Source of the DNA: CAZRNB01 sp964601355
GTDB taxonomy: Bacteria > Planctomycetota > Phycisphaerae > Sedimentisphaerales > Anaerobacaceae
Length of the DNA: 21,307 nt
Direction: 5' to 3'
Assembly: GCA_964601355.1 (NCBI GenBank)
Contig: CAZRNB010000045.1
Location: forward strand, 1-21,307
Shown here: piece by piece, positions 1 through 7,297 of the stretch
Layout: each line of letters opens with the position of its first letter
Position numbering within the stretch: position 1 is the stretch's first letter
Program-made: the position numbers and the translations under genes
Notes under the pieces: generated by a model
Told to the model about the DNA's origin: nothing
The model's database searches: none
The model's input: the letters and a program-made list of their open reading frames with translations, nothing else

Positions 1-1
1 G

Positions 2-22
2 CTGGTTCTTGTAAGCAATTGA
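2..22 (+). CDS. possible 3' end of an upstream gene, fliP by synteny
   Basis: Six codons and a TGA, reading LVLVSN, are open from the window edge. FliP proteins end in a short hydrophobic stretch of this kind, and fliP usually precedes fliQ, so this may be the last few residues of FliP. The stretch is far too short to identify on sequence alone. Another frame is also open from the edge, with its stop at 37-39. Confidence 0.25.
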   Translation: MVLVSN

Positions 23-32
23 TGTTATTCGA

Positions 33-91
33 CTTATAACCGGACAGTAGTGAGTTCATCGACGAACAAAGAACAAAGAACAATGAACAAA
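33..91. repeat. heptad dyad element (GTTC/GAAC type), copy 1
   Basis: The right arm is four clean 7-bp units of the form GAACAAW (64-91). The left arm keeps one clean unit, GTTCATC (54-60), with degenerate units before it. The arms meet at the GTTCATCGACGAAC centre. An A/T-rich stretch with a weak 7-bp period follows (92-119) and runs up to the fliQ start. The element begins 11 bp after the possible fliP stop. Confidence 0.6.
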
Positions 92-122
92 GATTATTTT
101 TGAATTTTGGATTTGTTTGTGT

Positions 123-392
123 ATGGATAGTAGTTTTGCTCTTTATTTAGGCCGACGTACACTTGAGACGGCTTTGCTTTTATCTCTGCCGATTCTGATA
201 ACCTGCATAGTAGTAGGGGTAATATTGACGCTATTGCAGGCGGTGACTTCAATTCGTGATACAACCTTAACGATTGTGCCGAAGATTATCGCTGTGGGCG
301 TTGTTGCGCTGCTTTTTAGCGGCTGGATGCTGCAGGTCGCTCTTAAATTTACCAACGAAGTTTTCGGTCATATCCAAAATATGGGGCACTGA
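123..392 (+). CDS. fliQ: FliQ, flagellar type III export gate protein
   Basis: FliQ is a small membrane protein of the FliPQR export gate, through which rod, hook and filament subunits leave the cytoplasm. The product is 89 residues, the usual family size, with two hydrophobic segments at about residues 13-40 and 48-72. It carries FliQ-like features: a short polar start, a GRRTLETALLLSLPIL-type first helix, a Q-A-x-T-x-I-x-[DE]-x-T connector and a KIIAVGVVALLF second helix. I chose the ATG at 123; an in-frame TTG at 117 would add only two residues. No convincing Shine-Dalgarno sequence is visible, and an A/T-rich repeat-like leader abuts the start. fliR follows after 15 bp, consistent with one operon. 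Confidence 0.93.
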   Translation: MDSSFALYLGRRTLETALLLSLPILITCIVVGVILTLLQAVTSIRDTTLTIVPKIIAVGVVALLFSGWMLQVALKFTNEVFGHIQNMGH

Positions 393-396
393 TTGC

Positions 397-402
397 AGGA
401 GG
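397..402 (+). promoter_or_regulatory. strong Shine-Dalgarno that fixes the fliR start
   Basis: AGGAGG lies five bases before the ATG at 408. The TTG at 393 that opens the reading frame sits upstream of this site, so 408 is the better start. It is one of the strongest ribosome binding sites in the window. Confidence 0.8.
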
Positions 403-407
403 AGCGA

Positions 408-1166
408 ATGCCGGAAAAACTGTTCGTCTTTGTAATGGTGCTAACGCGGATTTCGGCCTTTTTTATGCTGCTTCCTGTTTTCGGCTGGAGGTCTATTCCG
501 GTCGGCGTCAGAGTTGCAGTGACTGTGCTGCTGGCGATTTTTTTCTCGTGTCAGACAACTTTAGCTATTCCAGGAGTAACTGAGCATCCTGGTCGGCTCT
601 CTTTCGCAGGAATAATATTATTGTTGGCCAATGAAGCCACATACGGATTGGCTCTGGGTTTGATGGTTGTTCTTATATTTTCCGTAATTAAGTTCAGCGG
701 ATCTATTATCGAAAGCCAGATGGGCTTATCTATGGCAGAGATTTTTGATCCCTTCACAAACGATGAGACTCAGCCGCTGAGCAGCTTATTGGAGATGATT
801 TTTATAATCTTGTTTCTGAGCGCCAATGGCCATCATTTGTTTTTGCTGGTTATCTCACGTAGTTTCGAAGTGTTCCCGGCCGGCAGTATCCCCACAATAT
901 CGGTTTTAACCGATGGAGTTATCAAAGCCGGCTCCGCAATGTTTTTAGCCGGTTTAAGATTGGCTTCGCCGATGCTGGCGGCGTTTCTGCTATTATTGGT
1001 TGTGTTGGCGGTGCTGGCTCGCGTTGTTCCGGAAATGGATATCTTTTTTATTAGTTTTCCGTTGAATGTAGGTCTGGGATTGTTAATGACGGCAATATTT
1101 TTGCCGTTTGTCAGCGGATTTGTGGCTGAATTTGCCGACCTGATGGGCAAATTGCTGCCTTTGTAA
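408..1166 (+). CDS. fliR: FliR, flagellar type III export gate protein
   Basis: FliR caps the FliPQR export gate in the inner membrane. The product is 252 residues, typical of FliR, and strongly hydrophobic with about six membrane segments. Family features include an early hydrophobic helix ending in the [LV]TRISAFFMLLPVFG-type motif, a PVGVRV loop, the central I-x-x-x-MGLSMAEIFDP stretch, and the ARVVPEMDIFFISFPLNVGLGL region, which matches the conserved P-x-[ML]-[ND]-x-[FL] segment near the end. It is preceded by fliQ with a strong ribosome binding site in between. flhB follows after 133 bp, a gap filled by a repeat element. Confidence 0.95.
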   Translation: MPEKLFVFVMVLTRISAFFMLLPVFGWRSIPVGVRVAVTVLLAIFFSCQTTLAIPGVTEHPGRLSFAGIILLLANEATYGLALGLMVVLIFSVIKFSGSIIESQMGLSMAEIFDPFTNDETQPLSSLLEMIFIILFLSANGHHLFLLVISRSFEVFPAGSIPTISVLTDGVIKAGSAMFLAGLRLASPMLAAFLLLLVVLAVLARVVPEMDIFFISFPLNVGLGLLMTAIFLPFVSGFVAEFADLMGKLLPL

Positions 1167-1203
1167 TATACCTTGATAATTTTAAAAATCAAAAATAATC
1201 TTT

Positions 1204-1262
1204 GTTCATAGTTCATTGTTCGTTGTTCGTCGATGAGCTATGAACTACGAACTCATAACTCT
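1204..1262. repeat. heptad dyad element (GTTC/GAAC type), copy 2
   Basis: Four 7-bp units of the type GTTCATN or GTTCGTN (1204-1231) are followed by GAT and four inverted units of the type GAACTAN (1235-1262), 59 bp in all. It occupies the fliR-flhB gap. A/T-rich flanks at about 1172-1203 and 1263-1290 also carry a weak 7-bp period and are roughly inverse to each other (left CAAAAAT type, right ATTTTTG type), so the dyad extends outward. Confidence 0.75.
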
Positions 1263-1299
1263 TTTCGTTTTAATTTTTGAATTTTTTCGTGGATGAATT

Positions 1300-2376
1300 A
1301 TGCCGGAGCAGCCGCTTGCAGAAAAGACAGAACAGCCAACGCCACGAAAGCTGCAAAAAGCCAAAGAAAGGGGGCATGTCCCACAGAGCCAGGAATTGGA
1401 GTCCGTAGCGACATTGATCGCGTTGATTCTCGTGCTGGCCTTATTAGCACCGACTCTGCTCGAGTGGTTCATTGTGAAAATCAAGCTCGGCTTATCGGGT
1501 CAAACTGATTTTTTTGCCGACAGCAACGCGTTTATTCGCTTTTTCAATAATGGAATTATTGATTTTATCATTATTATCAGCCCTGTTTTGGCAGCAATTT
1601 CTGCGGCGTCCATTTTTGCGGGAATTGTCGTCGGCGGTTTTAATTTTGCACCGGCTGCCATACAACTGAAATGGAGCGCGATAGATCCGGCCACAGGTCT
1701 GCGGAGGCTGATAGATACCCGTGCTTTGGTGCACCTAATCGTATCTATTGCAAAATTGTTTTTTGTCACCATCGTTATATGGTTGTATATTCGCAGCAGG
1801 CTCGATATGTTTGCCAGGCTTCGTTGGGCCTGGTCAACGCAAATAATCACGTCTATTGCATGGCTTATTTTTGGGCTATGTGTACGTATTGGTATTGCTT
1901 TGCTCGTTGTAGGCCTTGCAGATGCTTTCTACCAGAGATGGCGAAACATTCAGGAGCTGAAAATGACGCGTCAGGAGGTGAAGCAGGAACGCAAGGACTT
2001 GGAAGGTTCACCGGAGGTCAAGGCTCGGATACGTAGAATTCAATATCAGATGTCAATGAGACGCTTTCTACGGGAAGTGCCTAAAGCTGATGTGATTCTC
2101 GTCAATCCCACACATGTTGCCGTAGCATTAAGGTATAAGGCCAAGGTAATGGACGCACCTATTCTGCTGGCCAAAGGCGCAGAACTCCTGGCAGAAAAAA
2201 TCATCACAATTGGACGGGCGTATGGAATTCCGATCATTAGAAAACCGGAGCTTGCCAGAACTGTTTACTTCACCGTCAAACCTGGCAATCCTATTCCAGA
2301 GACGCTATATGTAGCCGTAGCGGAGGTGCTGGCTATGATTTATCGGCTGAGGCAGATGAAAAAAGCCGTTAAGTAG
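1300..2376 (+). CDS. flhB: FlhB, flagellar export switch protein
   Basis: FlhB is the inner-membrane export component that switches substrate specificity from rod and hook to filament proteins. The product is 358 residues. The N-terminus has the conserved E-K-T-E-x-P-T-x-x-[KR] signature. Four hydrophobic segments occupy about residues 35-210. A charged linker leads to the cytoplasmic domain, which has the autocleavage motif NPTH at residues 269-272; cleavage is expected between N269 and P270. A frame-shifted ATG at 1293 is a shadow. No strong Shine-Dalgarno is seen. It is convergent with fliD, with only 32 bp between the stops and no obvious terminator hairpin. Confidence 0.96.
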   Translation: MPEQPLAEKTEQPTPRKLQKAKERGHVPQSQELESVATLIALILVLALLAPTLLEWFIVKIKLGLSGQTDFFADSNAFIRFFNNGIIDFIIIISPVLAAISAASIFAGIVVGGFNFAPAAIQLKWSAIDPATGLRRLIDTRALVHLIVSIAKLFFVTIVIWLYIRSRLDMFARLRWAWSTQIITSIAWLIFGLCVRIGIALLVVGLADAFYQRWRNIQELKMTRQEVKQERKDLEGSPEVKARIRRIQYQMSMRRFLREVPKADVILVNPTHVAVALRYKAKVMDAPILLAKGAELLAEKIITIGRAYGIPIIRKPELARTVYFTVKPGNPIPETLYVAVAEVLAMIYRLRQMKKAVK

Positions 2377-2408
2377 TGACCGATCGAATATACCTGACCA
2401 ACCACCAG

Positions 2409-4799
2409 TTACAAGTTAAAGTAACCTAAAGAAGCCATTTGGTTTTGCAGTAAGGCTAATGTTTTTTCTAAACGGGCAAATCGCGCTACTAACCGATCTT
2501 CTTTTTGAGTAAGACGCTCTTCTTCGAGCTTGATTTTTTTCTGCAGATTATCTATTGTCTCGTCAATATATTCCTGATCGATTTGGACTGGGCCGGTCAT
2601 TGTCTTAAGCATACGGTCCAGCGCATTTTCAATTGCTCCGGCAAAACCCTGTTTTACCCTGACCGTTGCTGTGAAAGTTTCGTCCTCGTCTAAATCAATC
2701 TGGCTTAAATCAACACTAAGCTGAAGGCCATTCTCAGGATATTTCGGATTGCCATTGTCGTCAAATGATGTGTCACCGGTGATAATATTTTCGCTAAAGG
2801 TCGCATCGCGGTATTCGGACTCGGTCGAAAGTTTGATGTAAGCGCTGATTAATCCACCGATTATCTCTAACTTGACATCGTAAGAGCTGGCTATAGTATA
2901 ATTACTGCTGGCACCGTAAAATTTAATAATATTACTGCTGCTGCTGCCGGTTTTGTTTTCTCCAATTAAAGCGAGGGTGTCTCTATAATCTTTGGTTAAT
3001 GCTTCATCGAGGACGTTTGAATCCAGACTTAACACTCCATCCTTGTCCAGCTCCAGACCGATGTGGCCGGGCGTCAAAAAGGTATCAAAATCTTCAGAAA
3101 ATCCGCTGGCTTGGGCGATAAGCGGCGTGTAAAGCTGCGATTCGATGATTGAAACGGTATAGTCTCCCATTAACGTACCGGCCTTCTTTAGATCATTGTT
3201 ATAGCCGGTTTTTTCTTGTATATAGGTCATTGCGGCGTTATAGGCACTAACCATAGAATTCAGTTTTGACTTGATCGATCCGATATCTCTGGTTAGGGTT
3301 ATTTCCTCTCCATTATCATCGGTTGTATCTTGCAGATGCAGTGTTACACCGCTGATGATGCCATCTATCGTGTTGGAGCTTCTGCTAAGCCAGCCGTCAC
3401 TGCCTTTTGTGTCTTCGGTCATTACATAATTCGAATTCTCTGCAGGAATAAGGTGGCTGGGGTTAATAGAAATCAGGCTGACGTCGCCTAAGGTGCTGAG
3501 GAATGTAAACGTTGTTGCTCCTGATTCGCTTAACCTCGTGCCGCCTACTGTTATATCTCCAGCATTAACATTTGATAACGCCTCTAATGCTTCTTGAATA
3601 CTGCCCACACCTGTTAGAGGAGCATCATAGGCAATATCTGTGGTTGTTTGGCCGTCATAAGTCAAGGTAAACGTACCGGCGGTTGCTCCCGTGGTTGTGG
3701 TAAGTTTTTGCTCCTCTGGAATAGCTGAGGTTGAAGGATAGCCATCTACTTTGATTTTTGAGTCCTGAGCTGATTGGGTTTTAGTGAAATCCGATGCTGC
3801 AAAGTCTGCAAGATCCGCAGTTATGCTGCCTCCCTCTGTTGATTGACTTATAGTTGGAATATCTAAGCTTGTTTCGCCTAAGCCCGCGTTATAACTTAGT
3901 TTTAGCTCCATTTTGCTGGTGCCGCACGTACAGTCTGTAAGCTGTATTTCTCCATTAACCAATGTTGCAATGGCCCGGCCGTCAAAAGCGTTGTTGATTT
4001 CTGATATGAGGTGAGATAGTTTGGTATTGCTGGTGACACTGATCTCCATGTTTATAACATTACCATTATGATCTTTATTGTGTTCTGCGTCACTTATAAG
4101 AATCTTTTCATTTCCAACAAGTGTGCCGTGGAACTGTTGCAGGTCTATAATCTTTGAGCTTAGGTCGGCGTTATTGCCGTTGACGGTAAAGGCAGATTCG
4201 GCCTGCCACAGTTCTGTATTACTTGTATTGATGGAGACGTGATAGTCAGAGCCGCCGTCTTCGCCGTTGAGCACCAGGTGATAAGTGCCGCTATGGTATA
4301 AGATATTCGCTGTGACGCCTGGATTATTTGCGTCATTATTTATTAAACCAACAAGGTCTTCCAGTGTTGTTGTTGCAGTCGTTGTTATGGTTGTTTCTTT
4401 GTGGTTATAGGAATAAATGAAGGTGCCAGCTCCGACGCAATCTTCGGCATATTCCAGTCCGTTTGTGTGGACCCATCGCTCAGCGGCTGCCAACTGGTCG
4501 ATCACGACCGTGTGATTACCTTCAAACGCGTTATAGGAAGCTTCAGCGGTTAATATGTCGCTGTCACTGGAAGTGACGTTAAAGGTACGCAGATCACGGG
4601 CATCGGAAAGCACATTAACCGACTTTCTCAATGATTCCAGCTTTGTCTGGAGAGTGCTCAGAGCATCTTTTTTTTCCTCCCAAAGACTTTTACGCTGCTG
4701 ATACATTTTAAGCGTACGTTGTTCGACAGCCAATAGCTGAGCTATGAGCGTATTTGTATCAATCCCTGTTAAAAGACCTGGTAGCTGTAAAGTCGACAT
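2409..4799 (-). CDS. fliD: FliD, filament cap protein, expanded
   Basis: FliD forms the cap at the filament tip under which flagellin folds. The N-terminal domain (about residues 1-110) has the typical G-L-x-T-G-I-D-T-N start and a long helix, and the C-terminal domain (about 470 to the end) finishes in a coiled coil (about 745-790) with the usual L-x-x-L-Q-x-Q-M-x-x-L ending. At 796 residues it is much longer than typical FliD (roughly 450-650). The extra length is in the middle: two flagellin hook IN-like segments (about 138-180 and 255-303) and a segment at about 370-450 resembling a beta-domain common in large surface and tail-fibre proteins. It is last in the minus-strand cluster, 212 bp after the preceding gene, and may have its own promoter. 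No fliS is seen beside it. Confidence 0.93.
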   Translation of the reverse strand: MSTLQLPGLLTGIDTNTLIAQLLAVEQRTLKMYQQRKSLWEEKKDALSTLQTKLESLRKSVNVLSDARDLRTFNVTSSDSDILTAEASYNAFEGNHTVVIDQLAAAERWVHTNGLEYAEDCVGAGTFIYSYNHKETTITTTATTTLEDLVGLINNDANNPGVTANILYHSGTYHLVLNGEDGGSDYHVSINTSNTELWQAESAFTVNGNNADLSSKIIDLQQFHGTLVGNEKILISDAEHNKDHNGNVINMEISVTSNTKLSHLISEINNAFDGRAIATLVNGEIQLTDCTCGTSKMELKLSYNAGLGETSLDIPTISQSTEGGSITADLADFAASDFTKTQSAQDSKIKVDGYPSTSAIPEEQKLTTTTGATAGTFTLTYDGQTTTDIAYDAPLTGVGSIQEALEALSNVNAGDITVGGTRLSESGATTFTFLSTLGDVSLISINPSHLIPAENSNYVMTEDTKGSDGWLSRSSNTIDGIISGVTLHLQDTTDDNGEEITLTRDIGSIKSKLNSMVSAYNAAMTYIQEKTGYNNDLKKAGTLMGDYTVSIIESQLYTPLIAQASGFSEDFDTFLTPGHIGLELDKDGVLSLDSNVLDEALTKDYRDTLALIGENKTGSSSSNIIKFYGASSNYTIASSYDVKLEIIGGLISAYIKLSTESEYRDATFSENIITGDTSFDDNGNPKYPENGLQLSVDLSQIDLDEDETFTATVRVKQGFAGAIENALDRMLKTMTGPVQIDQEYIDETIDNLQKKIKLEEERLTQKEDRLVARFARLEKTLALLQNQMASLGYFNL

Positions 4800-4878
4800 T
4801 TATTTGCCCATTTCCTGCCTTCTATGTTGCTGCAAAAGGTCTCCAAACGCAAATCAAGAAGTATTATTACATATTCTG

Positions 4879-4905
4879 TTATCGTTTAAACGCGCCTTTG
4901 CTTAA
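4879..4905 (-). promoter_or_regulatory. possible sigma-28 type promoter for fliD
   Basis: Read on the minus strand, TTAAG is followed after 14 bp by AACGATAA, which resembles the flagellar sigma factor consensus TAAA(G)-N15-GCCGATAA with mismatches in both boxes. It lies 80 bp before the fliD start, in the only long gap inside the minus-strand cluster. Late control of fliD by FliA is common elsewhere. No fliA is visible in this window. Confidence 0.3.
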
Positions 4906-5011
4906 ATTAAAAATCAAATTGAACGAGGCAAAATTAAAAGATTGTTAAATTCTGCTTCTTGCTCTTTAATTTTGAGATATATATTATTTGAAGACCGGCC
5001 TGTCACTGTAA

Positions 5012-5371
5012 TTATATATATTTACGATAAGTACCTATAGTTTTTTTGACTTTGCGGAGCTGTCTTATTTTTTCAGAAAGATCTGCTTTCTGAGCCGTGA
5101 ACACCAGGCAAAGATCTTCATATAGTTTTTGCAGGTGCCTTCGCTGGTTTTTAAATTCGTCTAATTGAAGAATCCCTGACATCGCAATTTCTTCAACAAG
5201 CTTGCCGGCTTGTCTAATTAGCTGCTCAATTTCGTCGCCACTAAATCGCTGTGCTGTCTTTATCTGCTTTTCCAGCAGCTCTCCAAGCTCATCCAGCCCC
5301 CTTGTCTTCTGTCGAAGACAGGAAAGGGGGGTCTTTACATCAGCAATCATGTCAGTGCTGTTATCTTTCAT
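5012..5371 (-). CDS. small helical protein before fliD, possible export chaperone
   Basis: This 119-residue protein is almost entirely predicted helix with heptad-like hydrophobic spacing, rich in Glu, Lys, Gln and Leu, with no signal peptide or membrane segment. It does not match a family I can name with certainty. Its size, helical character and position directly upstream of fliD make a FliT- or FliS-like chaperone for FliD the leading guess, by inference only. It starts 6 bp after the TPR gene stop, without a clear Shine-Dalgarno, so translation is probably coupled. Residues about 14-25 are encoded by a strong palindrome. An alternative start at Met8 (ATG at 5350) still lies upstream of that palindrome. 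Confidence 0.7.
   Translation of the reverse strand: MKDNSTDMIADVKTPLSCLRQKTRGLDELGELLEKQIKTAQRFSGDEIEQLIRQAGKLVEEIAMSGILQLDEFKNQRRHLQKLYEDLCLVFTAQKADLSEKIRQLRKVKKTIGTYRKYI
5297..5330. repeat. REP-like palindrome inside a small coding region
   Basis: TGTCTTC (5303-5309) and GAAGACA (5314-5320) form a perfect 7-bp stem with loop TGTC. It is extended by CCCCCT (5297-5302) pairing with AGGGGG (5325-5330), leaving four unpaired bases on one side. The structure lies near the 5' end of the small gene before fliD and is read through in frame. Confidence 0.7.
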
Positions 5372-5377
5372 CTGGTT

Positions 5378-6007
5378 TTAGGTTACCGTTTGTTTCTGTT
5401 GTGCTAAATTATGTTCAACTTCTTCGAGGAGATTAGCCGCGTCTTTGTTATCAGGGTCCAGAGCCAGGATTTCCAGCAGGATTTTTTGGGACTGCTCGAA
5501 TCGCCCATCCTTCATGTAAAGCGCGGCCAGGGAAAACGAAACAGCGGCGTCACCTGGGTGCGTATCCAGGTACGTCTGTAAGTAATAAATAATCTTTGCA
5601 AATGTCCCTATTTGGCAGGAAATTTGAAATAGTCCTAAAAGAGCCGAGATGTTGTCGCTGTCCAGCTCAAGGCATTTCATATATAGTTCAAATGCCAGAT
5701 GGTAGTCTCGCCTTTGTTGAGATACTAAAGCCAAACCGGTATGGGCCTTGGCGCAATTAGGATTTAGCCGGCAGGCGACTCTAAAGGCAATCTCAGCGTC
5801 ATCCAGCAGATTTTTTTGCAGTGCTATGATTCCAAGGCCAACGTATGGGCCCGGCTCATCGGGACCTAAGACGGCTGCCTTTCCGTAAGAATGCTGAGCT
5901 TTGGCATAGTCACCAACAGAGGCATAGCAGTCGCCAAGCTCCTGAAAAGCTTCATAATGCTGATTATAATTGTCCTGCTCAAAGTTATCTGTTTGTATCA
6001 TGTCCAT
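5378..6007 (-). CDS. TPR-repeat protein in the flagellar operon
   Basis: This 209-residue soluble protein consists of about five tetratricopeptide repeats from about residue 17 onward. Typical spacing of G, Y, A and P residues is seen, for example LGDCYASVGDYAKAQ, LGIIALQKNLLDDAE, LALVSQQRRDYHLAF and LYMKDGRFEQSQK followed by LDPDN-type caps. TPR arrays bind other proteins. The location between flgL and fliD suggests a role in handling late flagellar substrates or in assembly, but no specific partner can be read from the sequence. No signal peptide is present. It lies 32 bp after flgL and 6 bp before the next gene. Confidence 0.88.
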   Translation of the reverse strand: MDMIQTDNFEQDNYNQHYEAFQELGDCYASVGDYAKAQHSYGKAAVLGPDEPGPYVGLGIIALQKNLLDDAEIAFRVACRLNPNCAKAHTGLALVSQQRRDYHLAFELYMKCLELDSDNISALLGLFQISCQIGTFAKIIYYLQTYLDTHPGDAAVSFSLAALYMKDGRFEQSQKILLEILALDPDNKDAANLLEEVEHNLAQQKQTVT

Positions 6008-6039
6008 ATTTTTTTTCTCTATATTTTTGTGCTTGGCAG

Positions 6040-7227
6040 TTATTCAATGAAATCCAGGAGCGACAAAGACATAAGTTTTGCAGCTACCGCTAAAGACATT
6101 TGGTATAAAAGCTCACGCTGCGAAAGGTCTATCGCTACCTGGGCGATGTCAGCCTCCTGCAAACGGCTGACTTCGTCTTCTGTGTTGTCCTTTTGATTAT
6201 TGAGAGTATTTTTGAGATTGTCTAAGAACCCAATTTTCGATCCCACAGAAACCTCTGCTTGAGCCAATAGGTTGCTTATCTCTTCCAGGGAATTTAGCGA
6301 ATTATTAAGAAGCTTTTGTGTTTGTGTGCTGGAGAGACCTTTTTCATTGTTTAGGATGTCTCGAAGGCTGATAAGAGTGTTGAATATGTCGTAGGTTCCA
6401 GGTACGCTAACCATCTCAACACCGGTTTTGCTTATTTCAGAACTATCTACGTATAATACCTGACCTGTTCGTGAATCGGTTACAGCCTGATTCGCAGCCC
6501 CGCCTGGTGGCACGGTTACGAAACTTGCTCCATTGTCAATAGAGAGTCTGTAATTGGAGCCGTCATGAGTTACTAACAGAGTGGTGTCGCCTGTGACACT
6601 GGAAGTTCCCGTGCCGGCTTTGGCTCCGGTATCGCCCAGAAATATTGGAGCACCGCGATTGCTTGAGCAAAAGATGTCATTGCCTGCATAAAAGGCGGTA
6701 GATTTCATTCCTGGGGCTACCTCGATCTCTCGATTTTCAGCACCACCCTGATAGGTTACACTTACAATTTTTCCATCGGAACGTTCCACGACGTATGGCG
6801 CCAGCGTAGTATTGCTCCCTCCGAACAGGTATTGACCGGCATGTTTGGTATTAGCTAATGAAACTATCTGCTCGAGTATATCATTGATTCCATCTGCAAT
6901 CCTCTGTCGGCCTTGCTCATCATATATACCGTTGGTAATTTGCATTATATGTGTTCTTGCTTCGGTAAAGTCCGATTCCAGGTTTCCGATGATGTTCGAG
7001 GTTATCTCCAGCATCTGGACTACCTCAGACAGATTGTCTATGTAATTTCCCAATGAAGTCTTTTGTGAGTTTAAGCCCAGTACGTGGTAAGCCGTGGACG
7101 GATCATCCGAAACGCGATTTATACGTGATCCGGTCGAAGCTTGTTCCTGCAAACGAGTCATCGCCTCGCTGTGCAGATGCAAAGCAAAGTTGACATTATT
7201 GTAAATGTTGCTCAATGTTCCGCTCAT
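6040..7227 (-). CDS. flgL: FlgL, hook-filament junction protein
   Basis: FlgL (HAP3) joins the hook, via FlgK, to the filament. The product is 395 residues. The N-terminal flagellin-like helical domain has the R-L-Q-E-Q-A-S-T-G-S-R-I-N-R-x-S-D-D-P motif at about residues 25-43. A variable beta-rich middle follows, and the C-terminal helix contains the SRLQEADIAQVAIDLS segment and ends in S-L-L-D-F-I, typical of FlgL. It directly follows flgK. The 70-bp gap is filled almost wholly by an A/T-rich inverted heptad element and no Shine-Dalgarno is seen before the ATG, so translation may depend on structure or leaderless-like initiation. Confidence 0.94.
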   Translation of the reverse strand: MSGTLSNIYNNVNFALHLHSEAMTRLQEQASTGSRINRVSDDPSTAYHVLGLNSQKTSLGNYIDNLSEVVQMLEITSNIIGNLESDFTEARTHIMQITNGIYDEQGRQRIADGINDILEQIVSLANTKHAGQYLFGGSNTTLAPYVVERSDGKIVSVTYQGGAENREIEVAPGMKSTAFYAGNDIFCSSNRGAPIFLGDTGAKAGTGTSSVTGDTTLLVTHDGSNYRLSIDNGASFVTVPPGGAANQAVTDSRTGQVLYVDSSEISKTGVEMVSVPGTYDIFNTLISLRDILNNEKGLSSTQTQKLLNNSLNSLEEISNLLAQAEVSVGSKIGFLDNLKNTLNNQKDNTEDEVSRLQEADIAQVAIDLSQRELLYQMSLAVAAKLMSLSLLDFIE

Positions 7228-7234
7228 AAGAAAA

Positions 7235-7290
7235 TCAAAAATTAGAATACAAAATTCAAATATTTTTGATATTTGATTTTTGATATTTAA
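7235..7290. repeat. heptad dyad element, A/T-rich type, in the flgK-flgL gap
   Basis: Four units related to TCAAAWA (7235-7262) are followed without spacer by four inverted units related to TWTTTGA (7263-7290), a 56-bp dyad. It fills the gap between the flgK stop (7298) and the flgL start (7227). Low complexity makes the phase less certain than in the GTTC/GAAC copies. Confidence 0.6.
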
Positions 7291-7297
7291 TTTTGCT

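Noticed and set aside
33..91. CRISPR-like repeats
   Set aside because: Units are 7 bp with no spacers, and no cas genes are present.
1204..1262. Similarity of the 59-bp elements to integron attC sites (59-base elements)
   Set aside because: Only the length and inverted symmetry agree. The GTTRRRY core sites are absent, there are no gene cassettes, and the 7-bp periodicity is not an attC feature.
2377..2430. Terminator between the convergent flhB and fliD genes
   Set aside because: Only a weak 5-bp inverted repeat (GTTAC/GTAAC) overlapping the fliD stop was found, without a T-tract.
4800..4816. GG-N10-GC pattern resembling a sigma-54 promoter just before fliD
   Set aside because: The outer consensus bases are missing and the site is too close to the start codon to leave a transcription start upstream of it.
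5891..6196. Plus-strand frames overlapping the TPR and flgL genes
   Set aside because: They are antisense shadows of clearly coding genes and have no recognisable features of their own.
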